From: Puffinus mauretanicus
Lineage: Eukaryota; Chordata; Aves; Procellariiformes; Procellariidae
Direction: 5' to 3'
DNA length: 64,000 nt
Assembly (NCBI GenBank): GCA_023333565.1
Contig: JAJKFH010003504.1
Location: forward strand, 3,744,005 to 3,808,004
A program made the translations under genes and the position numbers. This document shows, in pieces, positions 1 to 15,402 of the stretch. Below the pieces are notes generated by a model. The model saw only the letters and a list, made by a program, of their open reading frames with translations. It searched no databases and had not been told where the DNA came from. Position 1 is the stretch's first letter; each line of letters begins with the position of its first letter.

Positions 1-3000
1 AAGATTCCTTTTTTTTTTCTTATTACAGAAAAAAAGCATTGGCCTAACTTGTCGCTACAGAAAACAGAGAGCTGGAAAGTGTCCAAAATTGCTCTGTAAG
101 TGTTGTTTTATTAGCCTGAGACTGTTAATAAATATATTGTAAACGAACTTATACTTGCTTGGGTAGATATAAAGAAACAATTGAATCACTGTTCTTAGAA
201 TGTTTACAATTTACTCTAGTTCTTCGCTTTTTTATCCTAGTTACACTGTTTCCTACACTAGTTTACCTTAGCAACTGACATTTATTTGGTCCATAAATTA
301 CCCTAATGCAGTTTAGTGCTCTTTCATAAATTTTACAAACACAACACTTACAGAACATAGACTTGTATTAATTAAAGCCATGCCTACACAAATCTAACAT
401 TTCCTTTAACGTTTTTACTTACTTCTAATTCTGGAAAACATATAGACGGACAAAGGCTTTCTCTTCCCTTTCACCAGGTGTGTTTTTAGAGTTTATATAT
501 ACACACATATAAATGTGTATTTTTTGTGTGTATCTTATTACCAGTGTGCCACAGCTGATAATACACAATCTTGGACAGGAAAAAGACTGTCCTCCAAGGA
601 CTTGGCATACCAAGCTCCAAATTAGATCCCTTCATTAAGAGAAACTCAATTAATTCTTAGCAATTTCCACTTTTGACTTTACCACTGCAAGACTTTCATC
701 ACTTAATTTACTTGTTAGAAACACCTTTAGCTATTTCTAACTCTAGATGTTAAAAGTCTTTAAAGAGTAAAACTTGACATCCATAATAAATTCTCAGGAA
801 ATTTGAAAAAGGGCTTGTTTCTTACAGGAACAAAAGAGGTTGGAGGCACATATTGATTGATAGGTAAGGTAAATACTAAGGTAAGTTTGGTTTGGTAACT
901 TTTTCGTGCCTGAGTTTAGTTTTGAAAGGGAAAAATAAAGCTATTGCTATACAATAGTGGCATAGGAATATTCAATGAATATACTGAACAAATATTCAAT
1001 AAATATAGCAATAGCAATAGACTACGCAATACAGGAAGATACATACGACATATACATGACAATGCTATTTAGCCATACTTACCTCTTACTGGCAAATATT
1101 TTAAAATCTGCTATACTTTCTACAGAAAATACATCGTACCAATTCATAAGAAGAAGAACGTGAGGTGCTGTGCACCCTGCCCTGGCCTCACCTGCCTCCC
1201 TCACACGAAGCCCCTGGGCCCCCAGCCCACATAACCTACGGTGAGCAACAGAGATAACCCCGCCACTAACCCATATCCAAGATCTCGCTGGACGCCTGCA
1301 ACCACAGAACACCTCAGGCAGACTGTCCTCTGCAGGGCAGCTATCCGCTGCGTTAGAAACAGAGGATGAAGCTGCGGGTTTAGTGTTTTAGCCGGCTCTG
1401 GTCACCCCCTCGCCATGACAGCAGGGACAGGTCTGCACGTCCACAGCCTCGCGCACACACATTCCCCGCACATACAGCAGGAAATGTTGCTCACGGGCAT
1501 ATATAAACTCTACACAGGCATTTAATCCAACATGACATCTTTGTGAACAATTTAAGCTAACACAGCAGCACTTAAGCCACAGTAAAACCTTAGAGATATG
1601 ATAAATAATTTACAAGAGCAGTGCAGTCATTACCAGTGTTTGTTTTCTCAGTGGTCTTTATTAAACCAAATCACTAGGATTAAAGCTACTACAACAAAAA
1701 CTGGAGACAGACATGAGTGGGTTGACAACTTTTCTGTTTGTTTAAGCCAGCCTCACTGAGGAGACTCAAGTTAAATATGACCAGAAATAAATTTGTCATA
1801 ATACAATTTCAATTCTCAAATATCTGGAACCAATTAACTTTGGGAAAGTTTCAAAAGGGCCACCCAGTAATAAACACAAAATAATTTGTGTCTGCTGTCT
1901 TGTTTGTGATAATTTTTTTTATTGCTACCTCAGTTTCAGATGTCAGAGTAATGACTTCCACATTCCGATTAAAATGTGAATTGAATCCATATGGCAAAGA
2001 TGCTCAAACCCATCAAAATCAAAAGAACTCCCTTATTTCTAACTTCTTATACAGTGAAGTTTATAAAGCCTAACATTTTGACCATTCTCAATTTAAATTA
2101 GGGAAATTTTTAAAACTATTACCAAAATAATTAGTTATGTAATGGGAGGACATATCTATTACTTCACGGAAATGTTAATGTAACCTATTTTAATTAAAAG
2201 TCTCTAGCAAAAATACCACTTAACCCTTTGAATGATGTTAACAGTCATAATTGCCCAAATTATTTCATTTCCTGTTATAATTATTTAGGAAACATACGCT
2301 GTTATGATCAAATAATGTTCTATGCTTTCAGATATTTACATCAAAAGATTCCATATACAGCGTATTTATCTTCCCACTTAAAAGTACGCTGAGGAAATTG
2401 CCGAGACTCAAAAGCACTTTAAAAAGAAGCTATCTCCTCCTTTCTGCAGTCATGAAGCCATCGTCCTTTCCCTTCCTACAGCCTGAAAAAAGAAATACCT
2501 TTCCAGAAGACTTGTTTTTAACTAGATATAGAGAAGAAACAGAAGGACTTACAGGCAGAACTGCTAATGGCATTTACGATTATTTAAAACCTTCCAGTAT
2601 TTCTTCATATTTCTTTTAAAAAATTCATTATTTCTGCCTATTTTTTTCTATGACAATTAACCAGGCCAAGTGCTTTTAAACTAGTGAGGAGGGAAGGGGA
2701 AGAGACCTGCTTTGCCTGACAATAAGGTAAAGCAAAACTACACTACCAGTGTTACGAAGGTCTTACTGATCACATTGCTAAAAAGCTCCCCCATCTCCAT
2801 CCCCTGGAACAGAGACTTCCAAATCTGTCCGAGACAAATGACCTCAGCTGAAGAGAGCACTTTCCACTATCTATATCAAATCCCCATGTTGACATCTGTA
2901 TACACTAATAAAGGATTTAGTAAGGTAAGCTACATCCCTCCTAGGCACGCACCCATGCTAACAACAAACAAGCACTGTGTGTCCAGAGAAGCCGCCAAAC

Positions 3001-6000
3001 ATGCTCCAAAGTACCAAATGCCGTGTGGCTTCCCCGCGTTTTCTCTTACTGCTTGCCACAAGATGCCTGGTTGTTTTACATAGGGGAAGAATAATGAAGC
3101 ATGGAGAAAATCCTGCTTATATACGTTCGATTAATTATTGCATGGATGGCTAGAATAACGAAAAACAAATACACAGGTAGCAGGCTACACACCAAGACAC
3201 AGTGGGAAGCGGAGCGATGTGCTTCAGCAAGCTCTCCACCAGACTGCCTGCGGTCCGGCGGGTCAACCGGCTAACTGCTGGAATCGTTCCTCAACTTACG
3301 CACACCGCAGAATGCCTTCCTGCTGCTGGAGTTGAACTGGCCCAAGGTACAAGACTCACCTCTCCAGATGTAGATGTATAAAGTCTTTGAACTCACGCTC
3401 CAAAAGCAGAAGGAGGAATACCTGTATTAAACCCAAGAGCACAAAAATGGCCATACAAGAAGAGGTCCACGGCCCATCTAGCTCAATTCTTTGTCTCTAA
3501 CAACCCAGCAGTGACAAATGCCTGAAAAACACCTTCCCTGCTATATGCTTCAGCAAACTACAGGGCAGAACTGCCAGAACAAGATACACGATCTTCACAT
3601 TTGATTGCCCTAATGAATTATTTTTCCCATGATTTCTCTTGTTGCCCACAAGAAAGCTTTCGGCATCCACAACGTCCTGCATCAATGAGCTCCTCAGTGT
3701 AGCTCTGCATGTGTGTGCATCAGTTTGTTTTGAACAGTTAACAATTTTCTTTGGCATCCCTTTGTTCTTGTAGTACAAGTAAATAGTTCATCGCTATTCC
3801 CCCTCTCCACACAAACACGATTTTACATACTTGTCTCCTATTCTTCCTTAGTCATCGTCCCCCAGGCTAAGTTTACTTAGTTTAGCTCCTCCACTTAAAC
3901 GTGTTCTTCAACACCTTTGCATCTTTATTTTTCCACGAGGTACTTTCTCTACTTCTATTACACTTTAAAGAGGACCAGAACTGCAGACAGTAGTAAACCT
4001 GTCAGCACACCCATGATTTATATAGTGGCATGATAATGATTTTTCTGTTTTATCTTCTAGTCCTTTCCTAATCATCCTTAATATTAAATTGAGGGAGGTG
4101 GAGGGAGTGGGGGATGTTTAATAGCTACAGAGTGTTGAACTGACATTTTCCTCATAATTCCAACTTCCTGTCCCTCTGAGTAACAATTCATATTCCAACA
4201 CTGTGTATAGAAAAAAGGATTTTTCTCCCCACATGCATTGCATTACTGCCACTTCGGCAACAGAACCATATTACAAGTCTTCTGCAGGTCTCCAGAACCA
4301 GTTCTCATTTTCACAATCCTAGACAAATTATAAACAGCAAAACTTTGTCTTCTCAGTTTCATCTTTTACAGAGCATTTATGACAATGACAATCGGTGCCA
4401 ACCTGAAATTCTGTGGCTGAATTCAAAGAACCAAAAACGGCGCTAGTGAACATGGTTCCATGAAAACTAGCAATATGAAGAAGAAAAAAAAAAAATCAGA
4501 TTTTGTGTTTCTAAGTTCAGCATAAAGATGTGTATACAACTTCTCTGTATTTGTTTTCTATCTGCAGAACGGGAATGTTTTACCAACTCTTCAATCAACC
4601 AATCTTGGTATTCTCTTTGTGAACAATTATTCCCCTTTTTCTGACCAATCTATTTTTCCAGTTTTCTTCCAAAGACACATCTTACACATCTTTAAGCTTT
4701 TCAGATTACTATATAAAAGGAAAATCTGTCCATATTTAGAATTCCTAAATGCTATTTTTTAAATAAAAACCCCAAGTTTTTGCAAAAAAAAACAAGTTTT
4801 TGAGATAAGCACACAAAGTACAATATGCTTCACCCTTTTTCCTTATTCTCACCTTCCGTTTTCTTCCTCAGCCATCACATAATACATCAGAAAATTCATA
4901 ACCTTCCCCTTCTGCTCATTTTTGCTTCTCTATCACCTACTCCATTGCTTACCAATCCAATGACAAAAGGGGGGCAACCACCAGCTTTGCTCAGTGACAA
5001 TTTGTACAGAACAGGGGTGCACCTTCACTACTTACAGTCTTACCACTTCCAGCAGTGTCCACAATCTCAGACGTTTGCACCAAGCTGCATCTTTCTGGGA
5101 GTCACGGGTGGTTTTACCCAATAAAGCTGCTATTTAAGACTTGAACTTGGTCCTTGAGGATCATCATATGTGCCTACCCAAACATTCATCAACATAATCT
5201 CAATTGCTAGCCTAAAAATAGTTCAGAAGACAAACCAAAATGGTATAGATGCTGTCAAAGTTCTTATGTTTTAATGAGATAAGCTTCCTCTCATTATTCA
5301 TTTTATCAGTCTAGTAGTTATCAAGTGATTATTAAAAAAAGATTCCAACAGCTCCCAATGTTTTTTCTTTGTCCTCGAAATTCATTATTAGCACTATTAC
5401 CAAACCTGTGAAGTACTCCAAACCACCTCTTCCAGTTACCGCAAACTCTTGCTCCATTTGTTCCCACCCATTTTGCTTAATAAGCAAGCAATATAAACAA
5501 ACACCTGTCTCATTCATCATGATGTTAACCCATTAAAGTTTAACATAAATACAGTTTGCAGACTTGCTTTTATTAACAAAAAAGATCTCTAATCAGGGAG
5601 ACTTCTTGTTTTAAAAGATTTTGGAGACAGGAAGAAAGTTATTCCAGTTCCTCTACAGATTAAAAAAAGAAAATCTCTTATTTTTCTAATCAACAGGTAA
5701 ATATCAGTGAAGTAACAGATTAATGAATTCTCTGCATTTAAAAATTACAAGTCAAAACTTAATGTTTTGAACACTGCTGGAAGATAATTAGTATGCAACT
5801 GAGTACAAAACAATAGTAACCACAGATCAATGCAGAATTATTACATTTGCAAACATTTATTGCAGTGTACTGAGGCCAGTCAAGTAGACTGGGCAGGCTG
5901 AAGGGAGTGAAAACAGCCATGCCTATACTAGAGCCCAAAAAAGATGCATGGTCCTATGGCTGAATTTAGATATGCCCATAGTATGGGACTCATATGTACA

Positions 6001-9000
6001 GACTGTTGATGATTTTGCATACAAGATGACCTGCAAACTGAAAAAACTACGTTAAAAATGCAAAAATGAACACAAACTACAGGCAAAACACTGACTGACT
6101 CATTTTCTTCATTTTAGTGCCTAAAAGCTCCTTTGATCTAATGATTTCAGTAAATCTCAAGTAACTCACCATCTACTTTTGCTAAAGGTCATGACGCTCA
6201 CCAACAGACTGCTATGCTGGCCTTTCTTCTTAACCCAGTGGCAAAATTCCTGCTATAGTTTCCTAATACTGCCTGTAATACCCTTCTGTTTTCAGTTCAT
6301 AGCTATTTTTGAAAACTTTCACTGCATAGGTTGAAGGTTTTCCACTCCCCGGACCTGCGTTTGAGGCTTCCTTCCAACCCCCCTTCTGCATGAGAGGATA
6401 CTGGTTAACACAAATCAGTTTGACTCTGTCTTAAATTGCTGCTCGAACTACAGATTGCAGTAACTCCATTCAGTAAAGTTCCAAGAATAATCTTTCTAGT
6501 CTGACACACGTTCTTTGAGTCTCCACATGCACAACATACAACCTACATTCCACACAGGCTAGAATTCTGAGAGAAAAGTTACAGATTTTTTGCCCATTAT
6601 TAAGACTTTCTTAACAAATCAGCGAGAGGCCTTACTCCAAAAATTATCAAAATAGAAATATCTTCAACCTCTGGTATATTCAGATTCACAAATGGAGTAT
6701 AAGCAGGCAGTCATGCAATTCAGTAAAAATCCTATATAGATTTTCTTTTGGGGAGGGGGGGGAGGTGTCTGAGAGCTTTGTTATTTATGACCATGGCGAA
6801 GTTCTCCAACAAGGTTATTTACATCACTAAATTCCCATTACCTCTTGCTTTGCCTAAGGCCACTAACTTACTATGATTTGCAAGCATTAGCAAACAATGC
6901 CCATATTCAAGTTCAGTGTATCCATTTCAACACAAAATGGTTGATATTGTATGCCAGAGTCATGGCTCAGGACTCAAGGGGCCAGTTTGCACAGCTTAAC
7001 GTGCTCAGGAACCTGGTTCAGTTCCCAGCAGTCCTAATGAGGCTAAGAAGAGACATGGTGAACATCAGGGTTTAAACGCAAAGCAAAAGGGTTATTCGAG
7101 AAGTCATTTCTGGAACAGCAGAGAATTTCAGTATGTTAAAAGAACTGTTGTCACCAAAGATAACTGCGTGTTTTTATATGGGAGAATGACCATAATTTGT
7201 AAAGATCCTGCTGGTTAATAAAAACATCCCTAAAGACAGAAAGACAGAAAGAGAGAGAAAAATAGAGACAAAGACAGTATGTGTGTTCATGTGCACAGGG
7301 CGGGGGGCATGTAAGGATGCAGGGAAGGGCGTTTGTTTTTCTAAAAAGAAAAATAAAAAAAATCCTACACAAACATCTAAAGTATTTTAAATTTTCAAAT
7401 ATTCAAAGTAAATACAATTGTTTACAAAGTATTTGTAAGCAGCTGATGGGACATGAGCTTACACATACACAGAGTGTGTATTTCCAATCCAACTATACGA
7501 GTGTTCTTTGAAAACTTTTGCAATGTGACTGATACTTAAAAACCTTTTCATCAACATACTGATCTGCAAAACAATACATAAAATTACATAAATTAAATGC
7601 TGCAAACAGAATTTTGCCTCAGGAATTGTACCAGCAAACTTGAATGAAAGAGACTGAAGCCACCAGTTACTTTACCCAAGGTTACTGATTTTATACAAAT
7701 GAAAGCATAAAATTTAAGGATGAAGAGATTTGCAACTCAAAAAGAGTATAATCATTAACATTTTAAAAATATTCAAAGGTGACAGTTTATTAAGTTTTAT
7801 TTTGGAGGAGGGTTAAACAAATTCAGGACATTTTTAATGAAGTTATTTAAAATTCATGGAAAGTCAATCTAACACATCTTACTGAAATCAATGCTCATAT
7901 TTTTTGTAATCCAAGCTATGGTGGATATCCTTAACAAAATTCAGAAACATTGCATATGTGCCAATTTATTGACAAAACATGTTCTGTCAACATAAACCAG
8001 GTATTAAAGTCAAGAAACGTATTTTTTTAAATACAGAGCGTTCCCCTCTTCCTGATTCCCACTACAGATCATTCTTCTCCCTAGAAATATTGAACGTGGA
8101 ATTTCCATTTCCAGACTTATTTTAACAAAGTCCACAAAAATCTCCTGCAATCCTCAAGCCGTGAGAAGAGCAGCAGCTATTGAAGCACTCCGTTGCTTCT
8201 GAGCAGACGGAGAAAGATCACTGCACCATAAAGAAACTCCTCAAAGAATCACACCACTTGTGTTACACAAACATGAAAGATTCACATGGAAGTGACCATA
8301 TGAGACCAACCTCAAACGATGTAGCTCCTCTGAAATAACCCTATTTAACAGAATATTGTAGTAAGATACGATAACTGATGCACTATTGAAATTTCCATCG
8401 TGACTAATGGTCTGATTTGCTGATCACAGCTCTATAGCGTGGAAAGGGTAGAAAAGATAGAGGAGGAGATTCAGAAAAGATCCTACTCCCACATTTATCC
8501 CTGGATTTTCCTGTAAAAATGCTATTAAAAGTCAGTTTGTCTTCTAAAGACAGAATAGTCTTACAGAGAGGACATTAATTGCAAAGTTTCACACAAGGAT
8601 ATGGCTCAAACCAACATAAAAAACTGCCTTAGGAAAACCAGTCAGTTTTAGATGTAGCTAAAATAAATCTTATTCTGTCTTCAACTTTCCCCACATTTAC
8701 TAGATGTAGTTTGATACTTCAGAATTACTTCCTGTTGCTTTACCAGAAACAATCATAATTCTACATTTTCTAAAACAATTTTTCCTCGTAAGAGCTCAGC
8801 TTCAAGAACGGATTTTTTTTCCTTTCACTTTTCCAACACCAATATTGTTTTCAAGCCGACCTGTCTTCCATCCAGACTGACATTTACAAGCTGTGCTAGA
8901 AGTTGTCCTCCTCCGCTTTTCTAACCTTATTAGAGGCATAAGGAGCATATCACAGAGACAAGATTTCAAATGAACCACCTCCCCCTGAATGCCAAACCAG

Positions 9001-9572
9001 TGACTGTTTACACAATTAAAAAACTTAGTCTCAGCACTGTTTAAAAATCTATGTATCCTGTAACATCATCACATAAAGAACTTAAACAGCCACGTGTTAA
9101 CGTTTGCCAGTTTACACAAGGTTATAGCTATACACCAGCATATCCATTATATCTGATTATAAACGTAAGTAAAAATATTTATTTATTTACAATAAGACTT
9201 CTGAAATCATTTTTATACATAGCCATGAGACACACTTTTTAACACAGAAAATATTTCTTCAAAATGTAGAAGTGAAAATATAAAAACAATTATTTCAGAC
9301 CATATGTGCAAAGGTATAGTTTTTGTTTTGCGTCACAGAAACTGTGAAAAAGGAGACGCTAACTGTAATATTTTCCAAAACAACTCACTTTTGTACAGAA
9401 AAAGCTGTTTATAATTTTTAGACCAAACTTTTTTTGCTCCAAAACTTTCTGTGGAGCTAGTTTTTAAGCACTGCAAATGCACAATTGACTTTTATTTTGA
9501 CAGCTTAGAGTTTTAAAAGGAGCAAAATGATTTCTGGGCTGAAACTGCTGCTCTGTTTAATTACCATTATCC

Positions 9573-9586
9573 TATAAATGACGTCA
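9573..9586 (+). promoter_or_regulatory. TATAAA overlapping a palindromic CRE (isolated motif)
   Basis: The plus strand reads CTATAAATGACGTCAGG: a TATAAA directly abutting TGACGTCA. It lies in unique AT-rich intron DNA, not in a recognised LTR. A chance origin is quite possible. Confidence 0.2.
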
Positions 9587-12500
9587 GGAACAATATCAGA
9601 CTAGAACTGGCACTAATATACTAGGAGTGGATATAGCTAATTAAAAGCATGAAGGATTTAATTTCAACTGAAACATTTGGAGCACAGAAAATAATAATTA
9701 AATGTAATATATAATTAATCAGAAACAATGCATGCTCATTCCACCAGCCAGTTCTGTGGTAAGATTAACACTGTGTTTTTACAAAGAAAAAAAAAAATCA
9801 AATCACAAACCAGCAGGATGAACTTACACTTTGTAAACTGTATTCTTCTTAGAAATGCTTTCATTCTGCATATTTTGAACACAGAATTGAAGCTTTCTTC
9901 TTCTATAAAATGAAATGAGTACTACAACACTAGTTTTCATAGTACTTTATTGATCCCAGAAACTGCAAAGAAACAGCTTGACAACAACTATCATCAACAC
10001 GACAGGAAGATTTTAAGTAGGACTGCCAAAACCTCAAAAAATAAAGATTCCAAAATTCTATACATTAAAATTTCCCAGTTTTGTTAAAAGGCAGTAGAGA
10101 GACACAGTTAAAGTGGGTATTTACAGATTTTAGCCAATGCACTCAGTAGCAGTTCTGCTGCTCCACCAACCTCTGTACCTTTGACTACACACAAACGCCT
10201 TTGCCCATTTCCTTTGTGCTCCAACAAGAGCAAGCTGATTAAATTGTGTGTGTTCCTGGTAAATCTGGTATCTGACAATAGGTCATTACAACTGTTCCCC
10301 AAAACATGAAGAGTTTGCAAAGAACCCAGCTCAAGAATACCTTTCCTTCATTCTTTATGCCTCAGCTCGTCATTTGATAAAGTAGATACGTTAATAGCCC
10401 ATTGTTTTATTGTGCACCACTCCCACGGACAGCAGGACATCCACTCTGATTTTCAAGCTCCAGCAGAGGATTTCAGGGTTTGGGGCGAGGGATGGAGTGA
10501 CAAGCCTGCAGCAGCATTTTACCTGCTTCTCTGAACACCCGGGGCATTCTCCTCCTGCCAGCAGCACGTGGACCCTGAGTGTTGTTCTGAAGCAGACGTG
10601 AAGATGCAAATGGCAAATATTGCTGGAAATGGAAAAAAATCCCTCCCTTCCAAACAAGTTTCCATTTCTACACCTACATTATCACATAAAGAGAAAGGAT
10701 TACTTTTATTTAAGGTCCCACCTCAACTTCTTCAGCCCTCGGATTGTATTTTCCCCCAACTTCTCCCAGAGCAGACCCATCTCCCCTTCTTCCCAAATCT
10801 CACAAACTCAGAAGCTCAAGAGCGCAGCAGAAACTGCCAGGTAACAGGGACTGCTGCTGAGAGAGGAGGATAATACCTGTGTTTCTTGAAGGTTTGAGGA
10901 GAAAAATGTGACTGCCTGACAACATAAAGATCTGCAGAAGGGGTCTGCTGAGATTGTTGTGAAGTAGGAAGAGCAGGAGACTCTTGCTCTCACAAGCCTC
11001 CCCCAGAAGACCTCTGAAACCCTTTCCTTTCACCAGGAAAACCCTCAATTTTCTTGAAACACTACTGGGATTTCACCTGCTGGGAAGTCTTGAATTCGCT
11101 CTTGACCCATCTTTTTTCACCTATGAAATCACTGCCCATAGCAATTCTCGCCATCAGAAGTGGAGCCATCAGCTCCATGCACTGGAGCTGGGTGTCTGAG
11201 AGCTCTTCAGAACCCGAAGCATTACTTTAACCTCAATTACTAACTAGCAAAGAGTTCAGTATAAAAGTCAACTAGCTTTCTTTAGCACTTAGTATATTTC
11301 TGATATTAAATTCTCCATAAGCTATAAGCTTTATCCGAGAGGTAAATTTTAAAATTGATTTGCAATATTGACATTTTTGCTAATTCTAGAAAGTCAAACA
11401 AGTAGTTATTCACTGTAAAAGATCATGTTAAAGTAAGTATTACATCGAGTTTCTAACGAGATACACTGGAAAGTTCAAAAATGCAAAGCAGCTTTGCAGA
11501 GAAAGCAAGAGACAAAGTATTAAATGTTTTCTCTGACTCTTGCCAAATGTCCTGCTCTGTAGTGATGGATGAGGTTTCCTGAGGCTAAGATGCCAAAGCC
11601 AATTAGCCGTGTCAATCCACAAGAACGCCAGCTGCCAGGATCTAACTATATTACTGTATTACTTAAAAGTGAAGACATCAGCAATGTTTAAGTTCACATG
11701 ACTCCTAATTTTAAAACCTGCCTTTTAAAGATTTAGGGTGGGGGTAGTGACAATGACCTTAAGTTTCAACCTTTTAAAATCATCATAGAGTGCCATGAAT
11801 TATCCATAATTTGATTATATAAAGTATTCTGTTAATCAAATTAGTCTACATTATGCTCTATTCAAAAGAAAGTAAGACTTCAGCTTATTTTCCTTCTCAT
11901 ATGAGTTTTATGTAATGTTTATATTTAAAAGTAGCAATTTCTTTCAATATTGCCTGTTTCAGTTGCCAAACTGCCTATCCCACAGAACATGATATGTGTA
12001 AAGTATATAGCTTACCCATTTATGGCATCTAATTCTGAATTCCAAAATAAAATTTTTGGAAAGTGTCTTGAGCATTTATCGACTAGAATAAAACATGCCC
12101 AAGTCTTTGATTATTTGAAAACATCTGCATTTAATTTCTAAGCAAGGAGTTTGGAAATGTTGATCATACAATACACTTCCCTGCACAGTCACCACAATAA
12201 ACTCAATGATTCCGTGAAAGGGTAAAATTTTTCTTCTGCTTAGGTGCCTTTGGAATAGATCTGAACATTACTGTCAGGCATTAAAAAGTACCCATTTCTT
12301 TTGAATAACTTCCATATTCTTCCAAACTACTCAGAAAAATTTGCTCCTTTTCAAGTAATCTACGTTAACTTTATTAACATCTTAATAGAAACCTTTTTGG
12401 CTTTTTGCTACTTCTACATTTAACTTCCTTTACTTTACCACTCCAGTATACAACTGGCACTTGGTATTAACAGCATCTCTTCTTGAACTGTTCCGTACCC

Positions 12501-13018
12501 TGGGAATGCTGACCGAATGAGGCAAAAGCAGAAGTACAACAGGGTTAAGAACAGTTACAAGTCTTCTGAGAAGAGAAAACGAGCTTTCTTTTCCACATTC
12601 TTATTCAAAATTGGGTTTAGTTAGTTTTAACTATTTCTAAGCTGGAATTTTTTAATTATTTCTGCAAACACATGCATATACATACCTAGGTATTACAGCA
12701 AATAAGAAGCATTAGGAGAGCTTAAAATTAATAAAAGCTAGTTCTCCATTACTGATTCTACCTGTCAGAGAGCAAACCAAAGGAAAAAGAGACCAGAATG
12801 AGTAACAAGTATATTCTAGTTATGCAGATCTTTGAATCTGTAAGCCTTCTTGTTTCATTATGATTTTTTCCTTCCTTTGAGATGTTTCTGAAAGACAACT
12901 TCATATTTTGAGGTTTTATTTTGCAAAATAATCTAAGTGCCATTAGAGCCTGAGAATGCTGTATTTCATTACCATTTAATTATAGAGTATTAAAGATTGC
13001 GTGTTGAAATTATATAAA

Positions 13019-13032
13019 CACACACACACACA
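13019..13032. repeat. Short (CA)7 microsatellite
   Basis: Seven uninterrupted CA units follow an AT-rich stretch (TATATAAA). Confidence 0.9.
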
Positions 13033-14170
13033 TTTCTCACTCAAGCACATTGTATTCAAGTCTAAACTAATGTGTGATTAGCTTTCTTCTTTGAGATTTG
13101 CTCTTTAAAATCTAAAGGTTAAAAATCCATCAATTTTGGTTCTTTTTCCTGAGTTTGGTAAACCAGATTACATTCAAGTCTTCTGTCACTGTCAAAAAGT
13201 GCATTTGCGATGCCTAACTGTCCATGCTGTGACCAGCCATACCCCAAGTGTCATTCTGAGAACGAGGGGCTGACTCTGCCTGGCTTTAAACCAATGAGAC
13301 AGAGTAAATGATGTGAAGGCCACAGAACAAATGTTGGATGAGCTCCATCTGAGTACGCCTTCTATGAAATGGAAAAAATGCGAGTTCTTTGTTTTCTACC
13401 TCAGTTTTCCCCTAAGATCCAGGCAGTAAAGAAGCAGAAGCTACGGAAGAGGCTCTCCTCCTAAATCCATATGACAATAGCAGAAAAACACCATTCTGCA
13501 ACAAAAGGCAGGACTCATCAGGGTCCTGATGTTCCATAGGGAACATCACATGACCTAATAGAAGCAGAAGCAAACAACTTTTCACAAAATCCCAGGTTAC
13601 AGTGTGGGCCAAAATACTAGCAAAAATGCTACTATTAGAAGTGGGGATTCAGGACTCAGCTGAGCTTCAGACTCGAGATATGTTAACGAGGAAGCATATA
13701 TTAGAACTGTAGCCTCAGGAAAAACACTAGTGAATTGATATCGATGTCTAAATTGATAACAGAGAAGACTTGTTTCTTGTTAGCACTAAAACTAAAGGCT
13801 TAACTGGTGACAAAAGTTCAAAAATTACCAACGACAGCCAGCAGCAAGTCATCACCTGAGGCAGCAACAGCAGAAATTTTGCCATAAGTGAGTTCCTAAG
13901 TCTTCTTTCTAGGCAGTACTAAATTCTGCGCTTTTTGCTCTTCCCTTACCCAGGCAGCAATGACAGATGCTTCCCTAGGGAGATCTGTACACCACTTCCG
14001 ACCTCTGTCCCAACACTGGGCTTTGACCTCAACAAGGCAGGAATTACTTTACGATCCCGAGTCCTAGCTCAGCGTGGTTTTCAATGACGAAAACCTGAGA
14101 GCTTTCCTAGGAGCTTTCAGACAGGAATATTTTCCTCTAAGTTAACCAGGAGGTCAGAAGCAGAGTATCC

Positions 14171-14400
14171 TAGAATCACAGAATCATTTAGGTTGGAAAA
14201 GACCCTTAAGATCATCGAGTCCAACTGTAAAAACGTAACACTGCCAAGTCCACCACTAACCATGTCCCTAAGCGCCACATCTACACGTCTTTTAAATACC
14301 TCCAGGGATGGTGACTCAACCACTTCCCTGGGCAGCCTGTTCCAAGGCTTGATAATCCTTTTGGTGAAGAAATTTTTCCTAATATCCAGTCTAAACCAAT
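14171..14400 (-). mobile_element. CR1 LINE, 3'-end fragment
   Basis: On the minus strand the fragment ends with the CR1 terminal block: a TTGGACTCGATGATC-like stretch, CTTTTCCAACC, then an ATGATTCTGTGATTCTA-like octamer end at 14171. The upstream part encodes the last residues of the CR1 ORF2 C-terminus ([17 protein letters not shown] at the coding level), followed by the 3' UTR. It is about 230 bp and 5'-truncated, as most CR1 insertions are. It resembles the corresponding ends of the copies at 30836-32461 and 55309-58595. Confidence 0.92.
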
Positions 14401-15385
14401 ACCAAAGTACTTGTACTGTTCTAATAACAACAACTTATAAAACAGAGGAAATAAGACTTACTATTTAAGAACAAAGCTAGCTTGCAAGAAGGAACTAAGA
14501 AATGGTTTTACTTCAACTAACACACTATAGAGTCAAAAGGTGACAATGCAAGGAATGAAAGAGGTATTTACCCTGGACACCATTAGAGAATAAATATACA
14601 TGGTCCCTGCCAGCTGTTGCTGTAACCAAAGCCACTGTCACCCCAGAAGAGGGGCGCAGATAACAGTGACAAAGCAAGGAAGAGATGGTGGCAGAAGGAC
14701 AGCTAGCATCCTGGGAGACAAGTGTCTCAAGCCTTTACTTGATGCACTTTCAGTTATAGAGATTACTTCTGAAATGTTAGAAAACTAAAAAAAGTTCCAG
14801 GTATTCCTATCTCAGTTAATATGCTGAAAGAACAGGTAAGCTCCCCTGTCTTGGCAATCCTTGTATAATGTTAATACTAAGAATCACAGAAAGCACACAA
14901 CAAAATTTTAGTTATCTAGAAAGAAAAGGGAAGAGTGGTCAAATCCATTTTACTAGAACCCAGCGCTTCTAAAAATTTTAAAATATGTATTGGGTAAAAG
15001 CAAATCCATCCGCCCTTCTTCATTCTGGATTGCCTCCATCTTTTGACTAAAACTGAATTGTTCCCAATGGAGAAGGAAAGGAGCCTTGTTTATAAAATGT
15101 CAGTTAAGTAAGTTTAAACAGAAAACATTTTCTTGTGTTACAATAAATAAACTGTGTAACTAAATATAATGGTTTGCCAAAACAAATGGGACATGTGAAA
15201 TACCTATTATTTCATGGAATTATCAATGAAGAAATGACAATCATGAACTTTTTTTTATTTTAAAGGATACTCCTGAAATGGCACACAATGTTTTATAGCA
15301 TATAACAGTACTAGGTGATAATTTCTCAGAGTTGCAAGTAATGCAAAACAGAAACAGGATTTTATTGTCAAACAGCACATTACTC

Positions 15386-15402
15386 AAAAAAAAAAAAAAA
15401 AA
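15386..15402. repeat. A17 homopolymer tract
   Basis: Seventeen consecutive A residues followed by GAAAAACC. No retroposed body is recognisable upstream. Confidence 0.9.

Noticed and set aside
2712..3083. 123-codon plus-strand open frame
   Set aside because: Low-complexity, unstructured translation with no family resemblance or gene context.
7222..7268. Possible (GACA)n or (GAAA)n microsatellite
   Set aside because: Purine-rich but too irregular to be called an array; mentioned only within the intron entry.
10391..11199. Cluster of overlapping open frames in a GC-richer patch
   Set aside because: Overlapping frames on both strands and no recognisable product; composition effect.
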